The notes: generated from the letters alone by a model not told the origin. Shown: positions 53,338 through 63,372, counted from the first letter of the stretch. The stretch is DNA of 64,000 nucleotides from Bacteroidota bacterium (GCA_947468275.1 CANIKO010000011.1:62001-126000); one strand, 5' to 3'. A program made the numbers and translations.

Positions 53338-53591
53338 TTTTTTAGATATAAGTTGAAACAGCATGTCATTTTTGAAACGATAAGTTTTGTCGAATTTACC
53401 ACACTTGTAACCATCAGCTTATGATTAAAATCATATCCCGATTTCATTTGACAATTACTTAGCTCAAACTAATAGACAAAGTGCTGAAATCACTGAAAAG
53501 TGAAGGATTAGAATATTGATATTTAGCAGCAATATAAATGTTATATGACATTAATATGCTGTTAATACTTTAAAATCGAGTGTTTTTCTTT

Positions 53592-55280
53592 TTAAAAATG
53601 CTTGATTTCAAGCTTTTTAACAACCTGATTCTTATTAATGGAAATAAAATAAAGGCCATTTTTTACATCAGATAGATTTAATGTATAATTTGGGGACTTT
53701 AAATTCTTAGCCTCCCTTATTATTTCGCCCGTTATTGAATATAAAACCAAAGAATTTATTTCAATTAAACCATTTTTTATTTCAATATGAAGTGCATTAT
53801 CTGTAGGATTTGGAAATATATTTATCATTACTGAGTTTTCTGATTTTTTGATATCTGCCAATGGAAGCGCACAAAAAAATGTATCCGGATTTAATTCAAT
53901 AAAACCTTTTGGAGATAAATCTTTTCCTTTAAATCCTGGATGATCAGAAGCGTATCTGCATACTCTAAAGGTATTGTTATCCGCAGGATTTAAAGTAGTA
54001 TCCCCTTGTTTTAATTTTACCCCTAATTTTAATGGAGTAACATATTCCCAAACTATTTCTTGAGTTGGGGTAATTTCAAATGTATAACCATCCTGTGCAG
54101 AACATATAAGTGTGTTGTCATTATCCAAACGCTGAACACTTGAAAGGCCATTTGAATACATGGCAGTTGAATCCGGACGTTTATAGGTCCACGAAAAAGT
54201 GTTTGGTAAATACTTATTCCCGTTTTTTGGATATAACCACATATAGGTATCAAACGTAGGTTGAAAAATATTGACCGTTGAATAGTTGGACCCCACTCTA
54301 TTATTAAAAACCATTAATTTTCCAAAATCTTTATCGCCCCAATTTTTACCCATCCAGTGAATATCGTGGGGGAAAAACAACTTTTGGTCGGCTGTAGTTC
54401 CTGAATTATAGGCTGCTGGATTGCCCCAGCGGTAAATCAAGTCTCCGCCTTTTTTACCAAAACCTCCATTTCCTGTTGCGGCTTCAGCCGTCGTTGTACT
54501 ATGATCAATAACCCATATTTCATTAAAACTAGGCGAACCAACTACTATTTGGTCAAATCCATAATTATAACTTATAGCATTTAAAAAAGCCCAGTTTTTT
54601 GCACTTGAAAGATTCGCGTAATTAAGATCTATTTTTCCCGGAAAATCTTTAGGGTTGCCATATCCAGGTTTTGTAGAATCAAAATTCTGAACCAAATGAT
54701 CCCAAAGATGCCACTCCCACACTATAATAAACCGGTCTTTACTAACAGGTTTTACTTCTATTATTTTATCAGGCCAAATTTCATTGTTTGCCAAATAGGC
54801 TGGATTTCTACCTTTGCTTATCGCTTGTGTTTTGGTTTTCTTTTCCCAACTAATCATTAAAATATTTCCATTTGGCATCGGCTCGATGTCATGATGAAGC
54901 CTGTTAGATGAGTCATTTAAAGTAAAAGTCCACAATAATTTATTGTCCCAATCTCTTTTTTCAACAGTACCTCCGCCTCCACCCGACCATATTGGATTGC
55001 CAGTTACTTTTGCTGACCGCTTAGTTTTCAATATGGAACCATCGTCTAACAAATACACAGTATTACCAGGTCTTGAATCGGCTGTATCTTTCCAAATATG
55101 AGCTATCCTACCGCAATTATCTAGCAAGTAAACATTGGGTTGCTCATGCGGGTAAAGCATATTATACCCGTTGAATGTTTTAGAATTCTCGGCAGATATA
55201 AGACCGACCGTATGTTTCTGTGCCCAACTTAACTGAATAAAAACAGAAAAGATCAAAGTGAGTATAAATTTATTCTTCAT
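53592..55280 (-). CDS. Divergent arylsulfotransferase-like T9SS cargo protein (paralogue 2)
   Basis: 562 residues. Signal ends LSWAQ. The propeller motifs remain (LLDNCGRIAHIW, LHHDIEPMPNGNILM, HLWDHLVQ, EIWVIDHS, YRWGNPAAYN, FPHDIHW) but two His conserved in the other three are gone: DWIHxNS is WAFLNAI, and SSHNTSE is GSPSFNE. There is no Ig domain; the end is a T9SS type A domain (NIFPNPTDNAL). It may bind rather than transfer. A 227-bp gap before paralogue 3 shows no feature I recognise. Confidence 0.8.
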   Translation of the reverse strand: MKNKFILTLIFSVFIQLSWAQKHTVGLISAENSKTFNGYNMLYPHEQPNVYLLDNCGRIAHIWKDTADSRPGNTVYLLDDGSILKTKRSAKVTGNPIWSGGGGGTVEKRDWDNKLLWTFTLNDSSNRLHHDIEPMPNGNILMISWEKKTKTQAISKGRNPAYLANNEIWPDKIIEVKPVSKDRFIIVWEWHLWDHLVQNFDSTKPGYGNPKDFPGKIDLNYANLSSAKNWAFLNAISYNYGFDQIVVGSPSFNEIWVIDHSTTTAEAATGNGGFGKKGGDLIYRWGNPAAYNSGTTADQKLFFPHDIHWMGKNWGDKDFGKLMVFNNRVGSNYSTVNIFQPTFDTYMWLYPKNGNKYLPNTFSWTYKRPDSTAMYSNGLSSVQRLDNDNTLICSAQDGYTFEITPTQEIVWEYVTPLKLGVKLKQGDTTLNPADNNTFRVCRYASDHPGFKGKDLSPKGFIELNPDTFFCALPLADIKKSENSVMINIFPNPTDNALHIEIKNGLIEINSLVLYSITGEIIREAKNLKSPNYTLNLSDVKNGLYFISINKNQVVKKLEIKHF

Positions 55281-55384
55281 TTATTTTTAAGGTCGTGAAT
55301 TTAGCATTATAGTGAACTAACTTGAATTTTAGAAGGTAAAAGTGTTGCAATAAAAATACACCTATTGTAAAGATTGAAATGATG

Positions 55385-57415
55385 TTACTCTTTAACAATT
55401 AGTTGTAAAAATTGCCCATTGAATAATATTGAATAAATTCCATTGGCATATCCTGATAAATCAATTTCTAATTCCCTGTTATTTTTTAATTTACCGACAC
55501 AATTAATTAACTGACCAATGCTGTTCAAAATTTCAATCTTTGGCTCTATATTGTCAAAAGGAATTATAAAAGTATTTTTAGTGGGGTTAGGATAAATTCC
55601 GTTTATTTTAGCTGCATTTATGTCAATAGAGTTGACTGCTTTCACAGTATTAAATGACCAGTTTATCGAATCAAACGCGGCCATTTCGTTTCCTGTCGAA
55701 TCTTTAAAACATCCTTTATCCATTGAAATTGACACTCTGGAATTGCTTGAATAATTAGTGGCTGGGGTGATGGAAACGAACCTATCATTTACACTTATTT
55801 TCGAATCACTTATTAAAATAGCTTCTTTGAATAAGTCATTTTCATAGATATAAATATACCCCTTAATACCTTTAAATACTTTTTCACTAAAACTTACCGA
55901 TGTCGAAGCATTTATAGCCACATTAATGGAATGTTGAACCGGAATCAAGGATAGTGGCTTAGGTGCTACACTATCAATTAATAATGTTGAACATGAATAA
56001 CTATAGGAGTTTTTTTCTATTGGATCAGATGGAGTCATGTTTTTGCCTTTAAAAGCATTATACGATTGGCTATAATAAGTAATTCTAAAAACACTATTAC
56101 CACCAGCCTCGCCATCGCTTCCAATTACATCATCGGCTGCTACAGGATTGATGTATTCCCAAACTATATTGTTCTTATTATCCAATTCAAAAAACCTGCC
56201 TGGCAAACCAACACAAACTAATGTATTTCCATTATACAGCCGGCTAGCCCCTGAAATAAATCCCGAAAAAAAGTTTTCTGGAATAGAATCTTTATAAATC
56301 CATTTCTGTTTCGATGGGCCATAAGGTAACTTTGAATTGTAAACCCCTGCACTTGTTGTTGCAGGTGTTATAATTTCAACGGAAGAATAGGAAGGAAATC
56401 TTCCAAGACCGTTGTTAAATATCATTATATCTCCACCATCATTATACCCTTTTGGAATCCAAGTGGCATTGTGAGGTAGAAAAAACTTTTGATCTGCTTT
56501 AATTCCGTTCTTATATGCTGCAGGATTTCCCCAACGGTATAATATATCTCCACCTTTACCATATTTTCCGCCTGAATGAGATGCGGCTTCAGTTATAGTT
56601 GTACTATGATCTAGTATCCAAATCTCACTTAAATTGTGGCAAGTTATTAATATCTGATCAAGCTCTTTATTGTAATCAATTGTATTAATGTGGATCCAAT
56701 CGGCCGACTGGCTTGGAGCATAATTTATATTCATTAATTCAGGATGATTCCCTACAATGTTATAAACCGGTTTTGAAAAAATTACATCCTGAATAATATG
56801 ATCCCATAAACTCCATTGCCATACTATTTGTGCCTCATTTTTTCCGACAGGTTTTATTTCAATTATCCTCTCACTGTATAATTTCGTTCCCCCCATTGTG
56901 CCAGGTTGGCGACCCATTGCAATAGCTTCACTCTCAGATTTTACATGTCGAGCTATCACAAGAATATTTCCATTTTCCATTGGATAAACATCATGATGCT
57001 GCCCCAATGAATCATTGGATAGAGTATATGACCACACCACATTTCCATCCCAATCAATTTTCTCTATAACTCCTCCATTTGCACCAGATTGAAAAAAGGT
57101 ATCCTGAGAAATCCCTGTTCTCAATAAATTACCATCTGGCAATAAACAAACTGACATACCCGGGCTATAATTGCTTTTCCAACTATGCACCTGCTTACCA
57201 CATTTATCTATTAGGTATGTTGTTTTACAATACATTGGTGCAAACAAAACATAGCCTGTTTCAGTGCTCCCAGCCAAATGTTTAGTTAGGCCAAGTGTTT
57301 TTTGCTGGCCATAAAGAGATGAACCAAGTATATGACAAAGAAATATTAAAGTTAAAAGGTTACGTTTGATAAAATGAAATGATAAAATGGATTTAACAAT
57401 AGAAGAATCGCTCAT
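55385..57415 (-). CDS. Arylsulfotransferase-like T9SS cargo protein with Ig-like domain (paralogue 1)
   Basis: 676 residues, first gene of the four. Signal ends SSLYGQ. Motifs LIDKCGKQVHSW, GQHHDVYPMENGNIL, DWIHINTID, ITCHNLSEIWILDHS, YRWGNPAAYK, LPHNATW match paralogue 4, including an SbsA-like Ig domain (~495-590, VQHSINVAINASTSVSFSE) and a T9SS type A domain (GIYPNPTKN). Paralogues 1 and 4 share the Ig domain; 2 and 3 lack it. A -7 box at 57438-57445 could drive this gene and perhaps the array. Confidence 0.8.
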   Translation of the reverse strand: MSDSSIVKSILSFHFIKRNLLTLIFLCHILGSSLYGQQKTLGLTKHLAGSTETGYVLFAPMYCKTTYLIDKCGKQVHSWKSNYSPGMSVCLLPDGNLLRTGISQDTFFQSGANGGVIEKIDWDGNVVWSYTLSNDSLGQHHDVYPMENGNILVIARHVKSESEAIAMGRQPGTMGGTKLYSERIIEIKPVGKNEAQIVWQWSLWDHIIQDVIFSKPVYNIVGNHPELMNINYAPSQSADWIHINTIDYNKELDQILITCHNLSEIWILDHSTTITEAASHSGGKYGKGGDILYRWGNPAAYKNGIKADQKFFLPHNATWIPKGYNDGGDIMIFNNGLGRFPSYSSVEIITPATTSAGVYNSKLPYGPSKQKWIYKDSIPENFFSGFISGASRLYNGNTLVCVGLPGRFFELDNKNNIVWEYINPVAADDVIGSDGEAGGNSVFRITYYSQSYNAFKGKNMTPSDPIEKNSYSYSCSTLLIDSVAPKPLSLIPVQHSINVAINASTSVSFSEKVFKGIKGYIYIYENDLFKEAILISDSKISVNDRFVSITPATNYSSNSRVSISMDKGCFKDSTGNEMAAFDSINWSFNTVKAVNSIDINAAKINGIYPNPTKNTFIIPFDNIEPKIEILNSIGQLINCVGKLKNNRELEIDLSGYANGIYSILFNGQFLQLIVKE

Positions 57416-57437
57416 TTCAACTTTAATAATTGAACTT

Positions 57438-57445
57438 CAAACTTA
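57438..57445 (-). promoter_or_regulatory. -7 box (TAAGTTTG) before the sulfotransferase-like array
   Basis: Exact TAnnTTTG on the minus strand, 22 bases before ATG 57415. Confidence 0.4.
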
Positions 57446-57560
57446 GCTAAAATAAAGACATTTTTATCTTTTTCCTAATAACATGTCTATCAAATGACAA
57501 ACTATTGTTTATTAGTTAATTCTGAAATTTTAAATAAATAGCTAAGCTTGTTGCGATAAT

Positions 57561-58799
57561 TTACATTCCCATCAATGCATCCAATGGATCTTTTCCGGTG
57601 AGCATGAGTTGAGGATTTTCGAGTAATTGTTTTACTGTCACTAAAAAACCTACCGATTCTTTACCATCAATTATGCGGTGATCATAGGATAAAGCGACAT
57701 ACATCATCGGACGAATTACCACTTGGCCTTTTTCAGCAATTGGGCGTTCAATTATATTGTGCATGCCCAAAATAGCCGATTGAGGAGGGTTAATAATTGG
57801 CGTACTAAGCATAGACCCAAATACACCTCCATTTGAAATTGTAAAGGTTCCTCCTGTCATTTCTTCAATGGATAATTTATTATCGCGGGCTTTCATAGCT
57901 AAAGTTGCTACTTGTTTTTCAATATCCCAAAGGGTAAACGATTCTGTATTTCGCATCACCGGCACCATTAGTCCTTTGGGGCCTGAAACCGCAATGGAGA
58001 TATCACAAAAATCATTGTAAATAAAATCGGTACCATCAATATAGGCATTCACGGCAGGATATTTTTGTAAAGCTAAAACACATGCCCGTGTAAAAAACGA
58101 CATAAAGCCTAAACCAACACCATGTTTCTCCTTAAATTTATCTTTGAATTTATTGCGGATATCCATAATAGGTTGCATATTCACCTCATTAAAGGTGGTA
58201 AGCATTGCCGTTTCATTTTTTGCGGCTACCAATCGTTTGGCAACTGCTTTTCGCAGGTTGCTCATTTTTTCACGGCGTTGCTCGCGGGATGCATTTATAG
58301 TTCCATATCCGGCACTTGGAGTTGCATTCACTTGTACTTCAGGTTTGGCCGAAGCACTTATAGCATCGTCTTTAGTAATACGTCCGTCTCTGCCGGTTCC
58401 ATTTACCTCGGTTGGGGTTACTCCTTTTTCTGATAAAATTTTGGCTGCGGCCGGTGAGGGAGTTCCAGTGGCATAATTAGTAGATGGGGCTGTAGTTGAA
58501 GATTTGGCAACTAGTGGTTCTGTTTCATTTTCAACTATCGCAGTTGCTTTTTCAGGTGCCTTGGCAGTGGTATCAATCGTAGCAGCAATAGCTCCAATTT
58601 TTATATCATTTCCTTCGGGGGATAGTATTTTTAGTGTTCCTGCACTGGTTGCGTTTAACTCTACTGTGGCTTTGTCCGATTCTATTTCGGCCACAGCTTC
58701 GTCCATTTCCACATAGTCACCATCTTTTTTTAACCATTTTGAAATCGTTACTTCGGATATAGATTCACCAACGGCTGGTATTTTTATTTCAATATTCAT
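57561..58799 (-). CDS. odhB: Dihydrolipoyllysine-residue succinyltransferase (E2 of 2-oxoglutarate dehydrogenase)
   Basis: 412 residues. Lipoyl domain 1-75 with the acceptor Lys43 in [11 protein letters not shown]. The E3/E1-binding domain lies near 110-150 ([23 protein letters not shown]), and the catalytic domain follows: [16 protein letters not shown] near 175, AVNAYIDG near 258, and active-site [11 protein letters not shown] near 372. VPAVGESI-type start and [11 protein letters not shown] end fit the succinyl form of E2. Works with E1 (sucA, not in the window) and the E3 at 13.8 kb. A -7 box stands at 58826-58833. Confidence 0.93.
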   Translation of the reverse strand: MNIEIKIPAVGESISEVTISKWLKKDGDYVEMDEAVAEIESDKATVELNATSAGTLKILSPEGNDIKIGAIAATIDTTAKAPEKATAIVENETEPLVAKSSTTAPSTNYATGTPSPAAAKILSEKGVTPTEVNGTGRDGRITKDDAISASAKPEVQVNATPSAGYGTINASREQRREKMSNLRKAVAKRLVAAKNETAMLTTFNEVNMQPIMDIRNKFKDKFKEKHGVGLGFMSFFTRACVLALQKYPAVNAYIDGTDFIYNDFCDISIAVSGPKGLMVPVMRNTESFTLWDIEKQVATLAMKARDNKLSIEEMTGGTFTISNGGVFGSMLSTPIINPPQSAILGMHNIIERPIAEKGQVVIRPMMYVALSYDHRIIDGKESVGFLVTVKQLLENPQLMLTGKDPLDALMGM

Positions 58800-58825
58800 T
58801 AATTATATAGGTTAAAAACCTGCTG

Positions 58826-58833
58826 CAAAGGTA
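58826..58833 (-). promoter_or_regulatory. -7 box (TACCTTTG) before odhB
   Basis: Exact TAnnTTTG on the minus strand, 26 bases before ATG 58799. A 14-bp tandem repeat occupies the -33 region at 58841-58868. Confidence 0.45.
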
Positions 58834-58840
58834 AATCAAT

Positions 58841-58868
58841 TTACGATTTTAGATTTACGATTTTAGAT
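58841..58868. repeat. Two tandem copies of a 14-bp unit in the odhB promoter
   Basis: TTACGATTTTAGAT occurs twice in direct succession, directly upstream of the -7 box. Its copy number would set the spacing of upstream promoter elements. The remaining bases of 58870-59011 hold only the next promoter. Confidence 0.85.
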
Positions 58869-58965
58869 TTTTATGTTGGGCGGACAAACAATTAAATTAT
58901 ATAACAATCCTTACTTATTGTTTAAATTTAATTTATAAATTACTTTTTTATTTCAAACAATAATA

Positions 58966-58973
58966 TAGATTTG
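58966..58973 (+). promoter_or_regulatory. -7 box (TAGATTTG) before the frameshifted T9SS gene
   Basis: Exact TAnnTTTG, 38 bases before ATG 59012. Confidence 0.35.
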
Positions 58974-59011
58974 TTTTAATATCTACTTAAGTTAAATTAA
59001 ATTATAAACTA

Positions 59012-59856
59012 ATGAAAATTCAAAATCCTAGTTACCAGATACTTACCCCCCCATGCCATTTCTGGCATTTTAGTTGGGGCTCGCTTCAACAGAAGTTTAA
59101 CTCTTAGCTTCTGCTTTTTATTTCTATCTATGTTTTGGGTTCAATACTCATTTGCACAAACCCCCGGCTACTGGAATGGCAGTGCTACTGTAACCACAAC
59201 TACAACCAATGACGTAGGTATTGGTGTCGCAATACCCGATGGTAAAACTGAAATTTTTATTGACTGCCCTGCTAAAAAGTGACTTAAATTTTCAAAATCA
59301 AAATTTGTCTTCCATTTTGGATTTTAATGCGCTGAATCTCATAAAAGCTGGAAATCATATTAATACATCCATCTCGTATGGAGATGTCATTATAAAAAAC
59401 ACCGCTAATGTTAAATTCAGAGCAGGGGAGGAAATTCTATTAGATGAAGGTTTTGAAACTGAAGACGGTGCTGAATTTCTTGCATTCATAGAGCAGTTTT
59501 TTACTTGTACTGAATTTCCACTTGGTAAACGAAGCTCTATAAGCTCAACTTCGTTAATAAATCAACAGAAGGTAGAGGAGTTTAATAGTGCACAAGAAAA
59601 ATCTATAATTTCTTTTTACCCAAATCCGACTCAAGGTGTGACGAATGTTAATGCTTCATTCCAAAATAATGGTTCTTTTGAAATTATTATACTTGATGCT
59701 TCAGGCCAAATACTAAAAACTGAAATCTTTAAATTAGATGAAAGTGAATTAAAAATCAACTTTCCGCTAAATTTCAGCATTTATTCCCAAGGTATATATT
59801 TTATTCAGATTAAAACCTTAAATGAAATTAAAACCTTTAAATTAATTAAAATATGA
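59012..59856 (+). pseudogene. T9SS cargo gene with two single-base frameshifts (3-coathanger stack-like protein)
   Basis: Three segments in three frames form one coherent product. From ATG 59012 frame A stops at 59107; frame B carries a signal-like LSFCFLFLSMFWVQYSFAQ and TPGYWNGSATV to TGA at 59280-59282; frame C runs to 59856. Removing one C from the C7 tract (59046-59052) and one A from the A5 run near 59274-59278 joins all three. Frame C holds a 3-coathanger-like stretch (VIIKNTANVKFRAGEEILLD) and a T9SS type A domain (SFYPNPTQGV, GIYFIQI). Both shifts look like single-base gains in homopolymers, so read error or slippage is possible. The next gene starts within its stop codon. Confidence 0.65.
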
Positions 59857-60533
59857 AATATTTATTAGTTGTATTGTTTTTAGGGTATTCCTTATTTGGG
59901 TATTCCCAGAATAATAATTTAAATTTTTCCTTTTCACTTGGTCAATGTGCTACTTCCCCAAAATTTGATAACTCAAAAGTTAAAGTGTATAATAATAAAG
60001 GATATTTTGGACAAATTAGAGCTGAACATGAATTGAAGAATTCATTAAGTTTAGTTGCAGGTATTGATTATCTCCGTTTTAAAAACAGGTTTGCTTTACC
60101 ATATTATAAGTTTTTCGTTTCTGATGTAAGTTTTAAAATTGATAATCAACTAACAGTTAATTCAATTAATATCCCTATTGAGATAAAATTTAAGAGTAAA
60201 AAAAAATATTATAGTAATATCGGTGGTGGAATAAATTATAATTTTTACACAAAACGCTATTCTCAGATAATTGCAACATATATAAATTATCCTAATAAGA
60301 CAGATTATCAAAAAATTGCAGATGAAAAAGTGAATTTAAATAAATTGAACCTATTTTATAAAGTTGGTATAGGAAGAGAACTTACTTTATGTTCTAAAAA
60401 ATTGTGGATTGAAATTAATTTTTGGTCTCAAATAAATAAACAAAACTATGGAATCATTAAAGATTATTCAGATGAATCCTATAAATTTCGAAATCGCATG
60501 ATTTCATTGAGTCTTGGCTTTTATCTAAAATAA
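59853..60533 (+). CDS. PorT-family outer-membrane beta-barrel protein
   Basis: 226 residues. Signal ends FGYSQ. A small barrel pattern with GYFGQIRAEHELKNSLSLVAGIDYLRF, NSINIPIEIKFKSKKKYYSNIGGGINYNFY, and terminal RNRMISLSLGFYLK. The PorT/OmpA-like grouping is tentative. The ATG overlaps the previous stop by 4 bases (ATGA), so it is coupled to that frameshifted gene. A strong terminator follows 32 bases later. Confidence 0.75.
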   Translation: MKYLLVVLFLGYSLFGYSQNNNLNFSFSLGQCATSPKFDNSKVKVYNNKGYFGQIRAEHELKNSLSLVAGIDYLRFKNRFALPYYKFFVSDVSFKIDNQLTVNSINIPIEIKFKSKKKYYSNIGGGINYNFYTKRYSQIIATYINYPNKTDYQKIADEKVNLNKLNLFYKVGIGRELTLCSKKLWIEINFWSQINKQNYGIIKDYSDESYKFRNRMISLSLGFYLK

Positions 60534-60564
60534 AAAACTGATTCGTAGAACATTTTTTTATCAA

Positions 60565-60605
60565 AACGAAATCGTCCGAGTCTCAATAATTCGGACGTTT
60601 TCGTT
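60565..60605 (+). terminator. Strong hairpin terminator after the 59-kb gene pair
   Basis: AACGAA...CGTCCGA (60565-60579) pairs with TCGGACG...TTCGTT (60591-60605), a long near-perfect stem with an A/T-rich loop and a T-rich 3' side (TTTCGTTTAATT). Confidence 0.65.
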
Positions 60606-60717
60606 TAATTAATTTAAAGAAAATATACTCTTCACTAATAGCCAAAACAAAGCCCTTTACCATTAGCAAACCTGAGTGATTCAAAATATTGAAGAATTGC
60701 GAATGAAAGATTAGCAA

Positions 60718-61956
60718 CTACAATTCATACAATAAATATGTTTGCCGCATGGCTTCATAGTTTTTCAAATCTTCTTTCCATGATTCACGTATTTGAGCAG
60801 CGGTTTTTCCTTCCATAATTTGCAACCTTAATTTATCCGACCCTGCCAATCTATCAAAGGATGATGTTTTGAAAAATTCACCGTTTTCAGGCATATTGCT
60901 TTTATAAAACAACAGCAACCAATCCACGTAAACCTGTTTGGATTCCAACAAATAATGATTGCAAAATTCGGTTAATAATATACCTCTGCATTCCTTGCCT
61001 TCATAAGGTGGATCGTCGGCCACTCCGGGTATTTTTTTGGGGGTAAAAACAGTGCTACCATTTTTTAAGCCCGGGCGGCCCAGCCATTCAAAAGGTTTTG
61101 GGGTGCCGCGGCCTACACTCACATTGGTTCCTTCAAACAAGCCTAATGAAGGGTATAAATAAACAGATTCCATGGAAGCCAAATTGGGCGAAGGCCTAAT
61201 TGGCAATTTATACATGGTGTGATGTGTATACCCCTTTAATTTTATAACTGTGAGTTGGCATTTTTTTCCTTCACCCATCCAATTTTCACCTTGTATCATT
61301 TGGGCAAATTCGCCAACCGTCATACCATGCACCAACGGAACAGGATGCATACCAATGAACGATTTAAACTTAATATCCAATACAGGGCCATCTACATAAA
61401 ACCCATTGGGATTAGGCCTGTCCAGTATAATAAAAGGTATATTATTTTCAGTACAACTTTCCATTACATAATGCATGGTGGATATATAAGTGTAAAACCT
61501 TACTCCTACATCCTGAATATCAAAAATAACAAAATCAATTCCTAATAAATCCTCTTTTGCAGGCTTCTTATTTTTACCATAAAGAGAGGTTATTTTAATT
61601 CCCGTTTTGGGATCAATGGCTGAATTAACTTTTGCTCCGGCACTATGGTCGCCTCTAAAACCATGCTCCGGCGCAAAAATGGTTTTTACCTTTACCCCTA
61701 ATCTTATTAATGAATCTACCAAGTGGGTTTTACCAATTACCGAAGTTTGATTTACAACCAAAGCAATTGTTTTACCTTTTATTATTGGTAAATACAGCGC
61801 GGTTTGCTCAGCACCTGTAATGACAATTGTATCCGCTGTTTTATAACTTAAGTTTCTTGGCTTAAGCCTCAAAGTGTCGGCGTTTTTATGTATGGTATTT
61901 GCTTTGTTTTGACATGAAAACAAACCTATTGAAACTATAAGAAATAAATATCGCAT
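60718..61956 (-). CDS. namZ: Exo-beta-N-acetylmuramidase NamZ family lipoprotein (DUF1343)
   Basis: 412 residues from ATG 61956, which gives a lipoprotein signal (MRYLFLIVSIGLFSC); the open frame to 62061 has no such start and would begin upstream of the promoter. DUF1343/NamZ enzymes release terminal N-acetylmuramic acid from peptidoglycan fragments. Family blocks: KTIALVVNQTSVIG, FAPEHGFRGDHSAG, VIFDIQDVGVRFYTYISTM, ILDRPNPNGFYVDGP, HPVPLVHGMTVGE, LYPSLGLFEGTNVSVGRGT. The lipobox puts it in the envelope, suited to wall recycling. Symbol by family, not by tested function. Confidence 0.88.
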   Translation of the reverse strand: MRYLFLIVSIGLFSCQNKANTIHKNADTLRLKPRNLSYKTADTIVITGAEQTALYLPIIKGKTIALVVNQTSVIGKTHLVDSLIRLGVKVKTIFAPEHGFRGDHSAGAKVNSAIDPKTGIKITSLYGKNKKPAKEDLLGIDFVIFDIQDVGVRFYTYISTMHYVMESCTENNIPFIILDRPNPNGFYVDGPVLDIKFKSFIGMHPVPLVHGMTVGEFAQMIQGENWMGEGKKCQLTVIKLKGYTHHTMYKLPIRPSPNLASMESVYLYPSLGLFEGTNVSVGRGTPKPFEWLGRPGLKNGSTVFTPKKIPGVADDPPYEGKECRGILLTEFCNHYLLESKQVYVDWLLLFYKSNMPENGEFFKTSSFDRLAGSDKLRLQIMEGKTAAQIRESWKEDLKNYEAMRQTYLLYEL

Positions 61957-61979
61957 TTTTGTTGATTGGAAAAGGCTTT

Positions 61980-62009
61980 CAATATTATACAAAGCAATCC
62001 ACTTGCAAA
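61980..62009 (-). promoter_or_regulatory. Promoter of the namZ-like gene
   Basis: On the minus strand TTTG (62009-62006), an 18-base spacer, then TAATATTG (61987-61980, one base off TAnnTTTG). Transcription would begin about 15 bases before ATG 61956, deciding that start. Confidence 0.45.
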
Positions 62010-62075
62010 AGTGGTTGTTTATAAGAAGTGTAATTTTTAGAAATTTTTGCATAAAAAACATAGAACTTTCAAACT

Positions 62076-63296
62076 TTGAACCTCAGTTTATACATAGCAC
62101 GCAAATTAACTGCTGAATCGGGCCATTCATTTACCGAACGAATTATCCGTATTGCCTCGGCAAGTGTGGCCATTAGCATAACTGTAATGCTTTTGTCCAT
62201 TGGCATAGTCAAAGGATTTCAAAAAGAAATTAAAGAAAAGGTAATTGGATTTAGTGGTCATATAATTATCAAAAATTTGGACCTAAATCATTCGGGAGAG
62301 CTAGTATTGTTTCCAAAATCTCAATCATTTTTAAAAAAAATAAAACAGCTTTCATATGTTAAATCTGTAGTTCCATTTTGCCAAAAACCCGGGATACTTC
62401 GCACAGCTAATGATGCTGAAGGAATTCAATGCAAAGGGGTAGCTCCAGTGTATTGCAATATTTTTATTAATAAACAAATAACTAAAGGAAAAGGGCTTGA
62501 AAACACAGATTCCACCGACTTGAATGAAATACTAATTTCAGAAACTACCGCCAACCGACTAAAATTAGATACTGGTCAACGGGTGGAACTTTACTTTATT
62601 CATGAGGGTCAAATAAGAAGACGAAAACCAAGGATTTGCGGAATATATAATACAGGCATTAATGAAATTGACAAAAGCTGGGTGCTGGCTGACATCCGAA
62701 TGATTCAGCGAATCTATACCCAAGGCTATGATAGCATCAGTGGATACGAGGTATATTTATCCTCCTTGGATAATTTAAAAGCTAAAACAAAAGCAATTGA
62801 TGAAGAATTAGGCACTACTCTTACTGCTCAATCGGTGAATGAAACTTATTTTCAAATTTTTCAATGGTTAAGTTTATTAGATATGAATGTTCTTGTCATT
62901 ATTTTCCTAATGGTAATGGTGTCGGTGGTAAATATGATGACGGCTTTATTGGTTTTAATAATTGACCGAACTCCAATGATAGGACTATTAAAAGCTTTAG
63001 GCAGCCGCAATAAATTGATACGCCAATTATTTTTATATAATGGAGCCAAATACCTTTTTAGAGGTTTAATTTTAGGTAATATTATCGGACTGGGATTAGG
63101 GTTTATACAAAACCAGTGGGGTTTGATAAAACTAAATGAACAAACCTATTATCTCACAAAAGTGCCGTTTTTTATATCGCTACAAGACATTTTACTGGTT
63201 AACGGATTAACCTTTATTGTTTGCATTTTATTGTTGACCATACCAGCAATGTATGTGGCTCGAATCCAACCGGTGAAAGCCATTCGATTTAATTAA
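62076..63296 (+). CDS. ABC transporter permease, LolC/LolE (MacB/FtsX) type
   Basis: 406 residues, start TTG 62076. N-terminal transmembrane helix (~24-45, IASASVAISITVMLLSIGIV) followed by a periplasmic domain (~60-270) and three C-terminal helices (LLDMNVLVIIFLMVMVSVVNMMTAL, LFRGLILGNIIGLGLGFI, ILLVNGLTFIVCILLLTIPAMYVA) with the FtsX signature MIGLLKALGSRN. This is the LolC/E architecture that lifts lipoproteins out of the inner membrane. The ATPase partner is not adjacent, so substrate is inferred. Confidence 0.85.
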   Translation: MNLSLYIARKLTAESGHSFTERIIRIASASVAISITVMLLSIGIVKGFQKEIKEKVIGFSGHIIIKNLDLNHSGELVLFPKSQSFLKKIKQLSYVKSVVPFCQKPGILRTANDAEGIQCKGVAPVYCNIFINKQITKGKGLENTDSTDLNEILISETTANRLKLDTGQRVELYFIHEGQIRRRKPRICGIYNTGINEIDKSWVLADIRMIQRIYTQGYDSISGYEVYLSSLDNLKAKTKAIDEELGTTLTAQSVNETYFQIFQWLSLLDMNVLVIIFLMVMVSVVNMMTALLVLIIDRTPMIGLLKALGSRNKLIRQLFLYNGAKYLFRGLILGNIIGLGLGFIQNQWGLIKLNEQTYYLTKVPFFISLQDILLVNGLTFIVCILLLTIPAMYVARIQPVKAIRFN

Positions 63297-63372
63297 AACT
63301 GTTTAATTTAATTTGTGATTAGTTTTTCCAAATTTGATTTCTAAATAATTATCTTCGCAAACTCAAAAAAAT

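Noticed and set aside
53365-53591. Gap between sulfotransferase-like paralogues as a hidden gene
   Set aside because: No open frame with a start or recognisable relic could be read on either strand.
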